The position numbers and the translations under genes are program-made. Below are positions 56,533 through 64,000 of a stretch of 64,000 nt of DNA, one piece after another; the first letter of the stretch is position 1, and the number at the start of each line of letters is the position of its first letter. The DNA comes from Nicotiana tabacum (lineage: Eukaryota; Streptophyta; Magnoliopsida; Solanales; Solanaceae). Location of the stretch: positions 70,362,153 through 70,426,152 of the forward strand of contig NC_134081.1 of NCBI RefSeq assembly GCF_000715075.1, read 5' to 3'. The notes beneath the pieces are model-generated. The model had not been told where the DNA came from. It saw only the letters and a list, made by a program, of their open reading frames with translations, and ran no database searches.

Positions 56533-59500
56533 TGACGGCCAATTTTGACCCTCCCTTTTAAAATTAATTTATTTACGCTTAACAATTTACGATAAATAAT
56601 TTAAAAGTATTTTCTATTAATGAATATCTATTTTATAAATTTATTAATTATTAATTTTAAAATTAATCATATAGTATTGATATTGTGTAATTACAAATAT
56701 ATTTACTATAATAAAAATAACTTTTGTATATACATTACATAGGTTTTATAATTTGACAAAATTACTCCTTAATTTCCAGTGAATTAGGTTACTATGTTAA
56801 TATTTTGAAATTAGTGCTATAATTCAAAATATGTGTTATTTATAAATAATTAATTAAAATAACTAGTAAAATATAGCAATTAAAATTTTACTACATTATA
56901 TTAAAATTGTTAAGCTTATTTAAATTAATTTTAAGAGGGTTAAAAACTAAAAGGCTACAATTGCAATTCCTTCATTAAAAATGAAGTGGCTATTCATTAA
57001 ATCAAAACTAGCCCAAATACCATGCCCAATTCGGACCTGACCCAGTCCAAATACCCCATCTCATTCCAAGTTGGAAATCCATGCCACTCATTGCAAACCA
57101 ACCATGTCGCGCCACGTCACTCTCTAATCCCACTCACAAAACAAACACAAGCAATTTGAGCCGTTGATTCAAATCATCAACGGTCACAAATTATCCCTAT
57201 TTTCCGTTTAATCTCGACCAAGTAATAGACATTATCTCAGCCATCAGATCAAACAGATCCAACGGTCCCCGTATTTTTCCGGAATTGATTTTCATAAATG
57301 CGTAACACCTCGATTTATTAGGGTCGTTGATCAAACAATCCAACATCCCAGATCCCTTCCCTTGACTTTAACCTTAGAGACAACCCCCCTTTTTCTCAAA
57401 ACCCTAAATCATTTCTATGATATCCAGCTGTTTTTCTTTCCTCTTTCGTCTTCTTTTCTCTCAAATCGCCATAGCAAATTAGTCAACAAACCTTGCACAA
57501 ATGTGTGCAACGTCATGAAACCCTATCAAATCATCCTCTCCTGCTTCATTATCCACGAATCCTGTTGATCCCTATTTTGGTCACCAAATTAGAAACGCCA
57601 AGACCTGACTCCTTGAAATTGAAGCACCATTCCATTGTCCCTTCAAATCAATTCGCAAATCTACTTCCTTTGTTCCTAGGAGATAAAGCCAGTAAGCTCA
57701 GTTTTTCGTTCTCGATATTAAGATTCAAAAACCCCAATTCGAAACCCTAGACCTAACTGATGAGTTTTCATTTCATCTGGTTCCCTCACTCATTCTGCCA
57801 AATCGGAGCATGCATGTGCACGATTTAGAGTTTCTCATGAATATTCTGTACCTAGAGGTCAAACGCAGTGACCTCTGGGTTTTGGAATTTGTCCATCGGT
57901 CCTTTTCCCTTAGCGATCGACTGTTCTCCACTCAGGTAAACTCAAATATTTTATTCACCCTCCGTCTCTTGATTTTCTTTCGATTTGCTCATATCATCAA
58001 CTCATCGTCACTCTCCACTATCTTAATTTGAAATCTGAAACCCTAAAGCCTTAAATGGCACTATAAAAAGGGATCTTCAATGCTCTAAAAAAATACAAAC
58101 GGACATACACAGATACGAACACACTAAGCACACAAAAAGAAAACACTAAGTAAATTAGGGTTTCTGGTCTTAGATATATTACTGTTTTCCCTCTCTTTTG
58201 TCGAATTCTTTTTCTAGTTCAAGCTCGAAGTTTCTGGGATCTTGAGCAACAAAAAGAATTCGTTTGGTGTACCGCCCTTAAGAAGATCAACATCTTTCTC
58301 TCATTTTTTCTTTTTATTCATCTCTCTGAATGATATAGATATGTCGAGTTATGTTCTATAGATTATAATTATTCTGTATGCATTTGACATGTTTGATATT
58401 TATGTTTTATTAGTTTGACGACCTTTTATAGTCAGCTTGTTCTGTTATGATTCTCTATAGCAATAATCGATTAAGTCAGTGATAATTGTTGATTTTTCTT
58501 CTGAGTGTTCCTACATTCCCCATGCCTAAATTCTTATATGTTTATGTTCAATACAAACTTTATAGTTCTCAGTGACTTGCAGTAAACTCATCTCTGTTTT
58601 ATTGTGCTTCTGTATTTTTGTGAGTTTTGGAAGCTGAGTTTACTACCTGATAGTTATGACTGAAATGAAACCTGCACTAAGATGACTTATATTCCCTTGC
58701 TTCTTAACCTTAAGTTTGAACTTAAAATGTCAAAATACTTTCCTTTCTGCCTGTGTTTGTTAAATTGTTTCTGAGTTACCACTATATTCTTTACTCTGTT
58801 TGATTATTATCATTGTTAAATTAATCATATTCATGTTTTTCCTTCACTAATGATACTGTTGTGATCTTCACTTCTGCATGTCACTCCCTGCATCCTATAT
58901 TTTTTATGATCGAGTTCATTATTTGATAATCTTAACTGGTATACATCTAAAAGTTTAACGAGTCTATATCACTAATCTAAGGTGAAAGAATTTAAGTTAT
59001 TACATACTTTCCTTCTCTATATCTGTATCTACTAACTCTCAGGGTGATATCTGTGCTATTATTATAACCTTCTCATGATCATACTCAACTGTTGTATGCA
59101 TTTATAGAAAGCTGTCTTATTTGCATCAAACTGTCCTATTTTCATGACTCTTTGTTGTATATATATATTTTGTTAACGTTAAGCTATCTTCCTCTTCACA
59201 TGCAAGTCATGATCTTGTTTGGATAAAGTTAATTGGTAATTATTGCATAACTAAGTTTGTTTGCCCCCATGATTATTTGAGATCTTCATATACATGTGTA
59301 ATTCAAAAATTGTATAATACATCACTATCATTATTCTTTTGAGCCCCTGTTGATTTTGTAAAGTTTGCATGCATCTATTATTAACTTATCTTCCATGAAG
59401 AAAGGACTTAGACACTATGTTATAATCAAGTGACCCTTTTAGGAGTTGAAGCATGATCATTTCATACTTTGTATGCTGAACTAGATTTATGTTTGAGTTT

Positions 59501-61790
59501 GAACTTGTTTTGATGAAATGTTTTCCATCTCCTTTCTTTACCAACATGTTGATTTGGTTCTGTAATGTGCAAAGTTCCCCTGAATATATGAGGTCACTGT
59601 CTTACTCACCCTACCTATGTGTAGTTGATTAAATATTGTAAGCATCTTTGCTTAACTCTATAACACCATGTTCTATCTTGAGTTATGCTCAGTCCTCATC
59701 CTTATTGTTAACCTGAAGTTGAACTTGACTCTCAAACCTTATGAAGTCCATTTGTTGATATTATATGAACACATTGACTTGACTTGTTAGAAGCATGATC
59801 CTTTTAGACCTTAGGGGTGCCATATTTGAACTTGTGAATTTGTAGTCATGATAAGATTTTAATCCCATTCCTGATGACCTTGATAACCTCTCTGTAACAA
59901 TGGCTCACCATGACTGTTAGTTTGAATCTACATTGATGATCTTTAAGGTGCCAAGTAATGCTATTAATACCTGTTTGAATATGTTGTGCCTTAATAATTC
60001 ATTCCTGCAATAGTATGATTATGAAACTTCTTTTTTATCTATATGTATTCTGAAGTCAGCCCCCCTTTAGGTTTGCTTTATATGTGTTCCTTATTAAGTA
60101 TCAAAGTAATCTATATTCCCTTGTATTATTTTTATTAAAAGAAAAGTATATATTTTGTGGTAGGTAATACTTTAGTATTTAGTTTGCATTGGAAGGGCCT
60201 CATTGGCACTTAAACCCGTAAGAAAAATATGTCGTCAGTGATTAAGGGTATTTTGCAACGGAATTCAACTTTAGGTTGGGCTACCCTCCCCGGCACAAGA
60301 ATAGCCCTGGGCCTTGAGTCCCTTGGGAACTTTGATATGTCGGGGGATCCAAAGGGAGCATCGACCTTAAGAGGGGCTCCCTCCTTAGCTCTTAATTCGT
60401 TGACGCATCCAGTTCTTTAAGGATTTAGTGGTTAATGACAACGAAAGGTTTCCATTGTGAAATATTTGCTAAGTAAAGCCATCATATTAATATATAATTT
60501 CCTCTACCATATTAATCTTATTCTTGATTCAGTTATCTGTTTGTGTATTTGTCATGTACATCAAAGTATGATCTGTAGTTAGAATATGCTAAATATTTTG
60601 AATACGTGTCTAATGACTTTCTTATTCTTTTAAAATGTACGTCTGTTTGGGCCTCTGAGTTCCTGATGAATTCAGGCCCAATTCCAGCCTTATTGCATTT
60701 CGTCGAGGAGCCTAAAGACAGTTGTATTTGCGTTTCTTTACTGTTGGGCCTACTTTCTTGAGGCCCAATCACAAAATCTAGTCCTCTTTCTGTCAACTCT
60801 TTATCGTTATTTACTATCTCGTTAGTTCAGTTCACTGTTTCTTTCTATTAGTTTAAAGTTAATGTTAGTTGTATTTATTATATCTTTATTGCTGTTTTAT
60901 TTCTCATGTATATAACACTCATATATTAGATCACATGCTTTTATTTTATGCTTTAGTATCATATAAACTTAGGCAAGCCTTAAACAATATAGGATTTAAA
61001 AGGGAAATTAGTTATAAGTAGATCTTTAACTCACCAATTATAATATGCTCGCAAATTATTATGTTTTTCACTCACCTTTCTCTCCTTTAAAGATTTTTAA
61101 AATCCAGAACTTAGTGAAACAACAACTCTATTTCAAAATGGGAAATCAGATCTCAGCTTCATTTTCAAAAGAAAAATCAGAACTTGAAGAACTGTCGCCC
61201 TTAAGGAAATTTCGGCAAAATAACCTCTTCTTTGAAAACCCTCTGAATCTGAGGTAATTTTAGGCTCACTTTCTTAAAAAACATCCTTTTAGAATTATGT
61301 AAATAACCATCCCCCAAATCAAAGTATTTTCATAACTCAATCTCTTTTATAAACTTATAAAATCTAGACCACTTATATACCGATTTCAAGACTCTTTCAA
61401 TATATCTTATGAATCTCTTCATAAACTCATATACCTTTAGGACCCCACATTCTTTCTATCAATATCATACTTAGGTATACAGTAAGCAACATTTCTTATC
61501 ACCAGTCAAAGCATTTTATAAATAATTGATCCCAAACATAGTCTAAATCCTATGGAGCTACCTTAGGTAAATTTTAAGGGGTGCCTAACACCTTCCCCTT
61601 AGAAGAACAAGAACCCTTACCCATAATCTCACGGTTTAGCAAACTAATAAAGAACATGACTTAGTAATTAAATAGATACCCTAGTATACCTTTAAATATT
61701 AGGTGGCGACTCGCTTTTATCAACAACAGAGGAACCACAAGTTGAATCCTGTCTTGACTAGCCCAAAATAGGGTGCAACAAGACTCATTG
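56533..61790 (+). repeat. Element E 3' LTR (5.26 kb)
   Basis: From TGACGGCCAATTTTGACCCT to ATAGGGTGCAACA. Near the end it has the GGGGTGCCTAACACCTTCCC block (61579-61598) and AGGTGGCGACTCGC (61701), as remembered for plant Ogre LTRs. The interior is T-rich with no coding potential; ORFs at 57362-57750 and 60229-60420 show no domain. A second LTR is not in the window. Confidence 0.75.
58062..58069 (+). promoter_or_regulatory. TATA box of the element E LTR
   Basis: TATAAAAA in the context GGCACTATAAAAAGGGATC, about 1.53 kb inside the LTR. A start about 30 bases downstream would make U3 about 1.56 kb and leave about 3.7 kb of R-U5. Confidence 0.5.
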
Positions 61791-61921
61791 CTATTTTACT
61801 CTGAGCCATGAAAATGGTGGTGTTTAGGGCTTAGGTGCCGCTAGAAGGTTGCTATTTGGGTTTTTTGCTTATTTAGTATTGTTATTATTTGGTGTTAAAA
61901 ATAAATAAATAAATAAATACG
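61791..61921. other. Junction sequence with an AAAT microsatellite
   Basis: Short AT-rich flank ending in five AAAT units (about 61898-61919), just before the LINE coding part. Confidence 0.5.
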
Positions 61922-61934
61922 GGCAGCCCTAACT

Positions 61935-62738
61935 TTGCAACAAGTTGTGGTAAAGTGTTGGACAACGCAGGTTGTTCCAAGGCTTAAGCCAATCTTTCAA
62001 GCTTTGCCATATATTATTGTGTGGGACTTATGGAAGAGAAGAAATACTATGATGCATGGGGAAAGGGTGACTATTAGCAGGGTGATCTTTCAAGTTTCGT
62101 CTACAACCCAATATTTGGTGAGATTTAGAAAGCATAGTATTCAGAGGGTGCCTCATAGATGGACAGATGTGCTCCATATGATGGAGAATTATACCCCAAA
62201 GTTAAAAATTGTTAAGGTATTATGGGAGTTTCCTATGATTGGATGGATCAAGATTAACACTGATGGAGCTTCGACGGGGAACCCAGGCAGGAGTTCAATA
62301 GGTTTTTGCATTAAAGATGAATTGGGAGATGTTATTTATGCTTGTGGCAAGACGATACAGGAGACTACAAATACAGTGGCGGAAGCATTAGCTATTCTGG
62401 AGGCTTTGAGGTATGCTGCCCAACACAACTTTAATTACATATGGTTACAAACGGTTTCTATGTTGCTTAACAATGTAATTGAAGGATGTTGGAAACCACC
62501 TTGGTTGATTGTTGATCATGTGGAAGAAATAGGGAGGCTACTGGAAAGGTGTACTTGTAAGGTGTCGCATATATATAGAGAAGGTAACAAACTAGCTGAT
62601 CATCTTGCAAATTATGCTATAGAAAATGGCACGTTTGAGAGTCATGGATACAGGCTGCTGGATACACAAGGGAGAAGAATTGTGAATGGTGATAAGCTAC
62701 AATGTCCATATTTGAGGGTAAAGGTTGCTAGGGGTTAA
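61935..62738 (+). pseudogene. LINE ORF2 C-terminus with RNase H domain
   Basis: An open frame of 267 codons. PYIIVWDLWKRRNTMMHGER is the pre-RNase H segment of plant L1 proteins. The RNase H then shows IKINTDGASTGNPGRSSIGF (first Asp), TTNTVAEALAILEALRYA (Glu), YIWLQTVSMLLNNVIEG where the third catalytic Asp of the usual Q-T-D-S is Val, and HIYREGNKLADHLANYA (last Asp). It would remove RNA after reverse transcription. The Asp-to-Val change probably inactivates it, although the frame is open. The 5' end is truncated, so the listed start is not a natural one. Confidence 0.75.
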
Positions 62739-64000
62739 GAGGAGAGGAGAAAAAGAGTAAAAGGGAGAAGGAAATCACTGGAGGAATCATATCACATCTT
62801 CAATCTCAAATCCTTATGGAGGAGAACTTGGTGAGTTTTTAGCTAACCATTATTTCTTTTTTACAGGGCAAGTTATTGTGGACACGACTTATCTTTTGGC
62901 TCGACCTCAAAGAGTGGTATTAGCACCTAGTGCCCATTCCCCTGAGGCAGAATCAAATATAAGCACAAGCATGTATAGCAAGGAGGAACTAGGGCAGTTT
63001 GATAAAAGAAGGATGAAACGGGACTCTTTATCCAGTTTCACATGTACTACTATGCCCAAATATACAATCATCAAGTGTGTGATCCATGCCTGGAATACAA
63101 GACAAGTCCAGGCCTCAATTCTTATAGCGCAGTTTTCTAGATGGAACAAAAAATTCCCAGATGTAACAGCTCAGGACACTGCCTTTTGAGTCATTTTAAA
63201 GATACAATATAACATCTATGGAACAACTATCAAGTACACATGCAATCTAGGACAACTGAAGAAGACAACCATGGCTGAAACGTATGGAAACAAGCAGCAA
63301 AAAGCCGTAAAAATCCGGTGACAAGATGGCTGGACAGTATGCTTTGTCAAGGAAGGATAGTGCAACCATTGACATTTGGCGCATCTTTTCGCATGGTCTG
63401 CATTGCTGGAAACGCTACTGTAACCATGCCCTATACCTTGAGTAACTCCCATTTGGTGGTATTAGTACTATGTACTCATTCCAATGGGAGAGAAGCAGGG
63501 GTAGGCACAAGCTTGGTACTGGAGAATCAAAAGGAACAACTGGGTTATTACGACTCTAATGGGGAACTTTGGCATGTAAAGCTACATGAACATTGTTTCA
63601 TGAAGTCAAGAAAAGTAATCAACATGGCAAACACTTGCAAGATACAATCTGCAAAGGATAGAAATAGGTACAAAAACCAAACACTGCCCAGATTTCTATG
63701 GACGAGGTAGTGTTTGTCAATGGTTTCTACAGGAGAATTAAAGGGTACTACATGGGCCAGCTTATCATCAACAACAAATGTGATACACAGGGAAGATATT
63801 CTGGGAGTATCCTCACACTTTCATGCAGATATCACGTCCAAATTCTGGACGCAAAATGGCAAAGGCACCACGCACAACCTTTTCTGGCAGAAATGGAAGC
63901 ATTATATAACATCTGTTTCACACTATATGTTGCTACATCAAATGAGTATAGCTTATCTACACAAGTGCATCATTTTCATGGAATGGATTTGGATTACATG
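62739..64000 (+). other. Region after the LINE RNase H, no recognised product
   Basis: Plus frames of 103 and 130 codons (62878-63189 and 63318-63710) have no domain I recognise. A stretch at about 62914-62985 (GTGGTATTAGCACCTAGTGC, GCACAAGCATGTA) returns in diverged form at about 63455-63520 (GTGGTATTAGTACTATGTAC, GCACAAGCTTGGTA), so the region may contain a degenerate repeat of about 540 bp. Confidence 0.4.

Larger units (their letters stand above)
54130..61790 (+). mobile_element. Element E: 3' half of an Ogre-like (Tat) element
   Basis: The order is integrase (from its zinc-binding part), about 1.9 kb of spacer with tandem repeats, a polypurine tract and a 5.26 kb 3' LTR. Everything 5' of integrase is missing; LTR fragment H stands at the break. 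The size of the LTR and the integrase sequence fit Ogre. Confidence 0.8.
61922..64000 (+). mobile_element. 3' part of an L1-type LINE, running off the right edge
   Basis: It begins inside the C-terminal region of the LINE ORF2, keeps the terminal RNase H domain (to 62738) and is followed by more than 1.2 kb with no recognisable domain, which I read as 3' UTR or unrelated sequence. RT and endonuclease are not in the window. No poly(A) tail was found before 64000. Confidence 0.6.

Noticed and set aside
57362..58031. Possible protein-coding gene after a TATA-like region (ORFs 57362-57750, 57810-58031)
   Set aside because: These lie in the U3 part of the element E LTR, upstream of its own TATA box. 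They show no domain and no splice structure.
62820..62880. Possible intron (GTGAGT ... TTTTTTACAG) after the LINE RNase H
   Set aside because: Only about 50 bases, shorter than usual plant introns, and the flanking frames do not join into a recognisable protein.

Overview
This is a nuclear plant genome window, most likely Solanaceae and probably Nicotiana. The evidence is a plant-type split gene with short AT-rich introns, Tat/Ogre, Tekay (Del) and Reina type Ty3-gypsy elements, an RTE-type LINE with a TTG-repeat tail, and a TS-type SINE of the kind first described in tobacco. No prokaryotic, organellar or viral gene set is present. Lineage and species are inferred from remembered family features, not from a search.

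Only one host gene is supported: a complete, apparently intact AKR2-type ankyrin-repeat protein on the minus strand (nine coding exons, 43290 down to 35157, 348 residues). It is a cytosolic chaperone that delivers membrane proteins to the chloroplast outer envelope and peroxisomes. Its 4.2 kb second intron holds a hAT-like element, a TIR MITE, a 42 bp duplication and a 5'-truncated RTE LINE. Another intron holds a short TS-type SINE with a perfect 16 bp target duplication. A nest of two TIR elements, tandemly duplicated at one end, begins about 260 bp upstream of its start codon.

Left of the gene is nested LTR-retrotransposon sequence. Element A (1-5538, minus) is an internally deleted Ogre-like element that inserted into element B (5539-16012, minus). 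B is a Tat/Retand-type element with decayed gag, protease, RT, a double RNase H and integrase, plus an additional intron-containing ORF on the opposite strand. After a noncoding stretch with a hAT-like element comes element C (17999-33700, plus), a Reina-like chromovirus with both LTRs. It is split inside RT by element D (20747-31034, minus), a gag-only element with 3.6 kb LTRs. A TS-type SINE lies between C and the gene.

Right of the gene are the upstream TIR nest (43.5-45.8 kb), the 5' part of a copia element F (46.6-47.76 kb) cut by a Tekay-like element G (47758-52403), a truncated LTR H (52404-54129), the 3' half of an Ogre-like element E (54130-61790, with a 5.26 kb LTR), and the 3' part of an L1-type LINE running off the right edge.

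Every retroelement reading frame has stops, frameshifts or lost catalytic residues, so none appears able to move by itself. The least explained item is the spliced antisense ORF of element B. Others worth attention are the chimeric 3' end of D, the GC-rich palindrome clusters in the D and G LTRs, and the TE nest abutting the AKR2 promoter. I did not find an obviously new biochemical system. All identities, percentages and repeat boundaries are by-eye readings.
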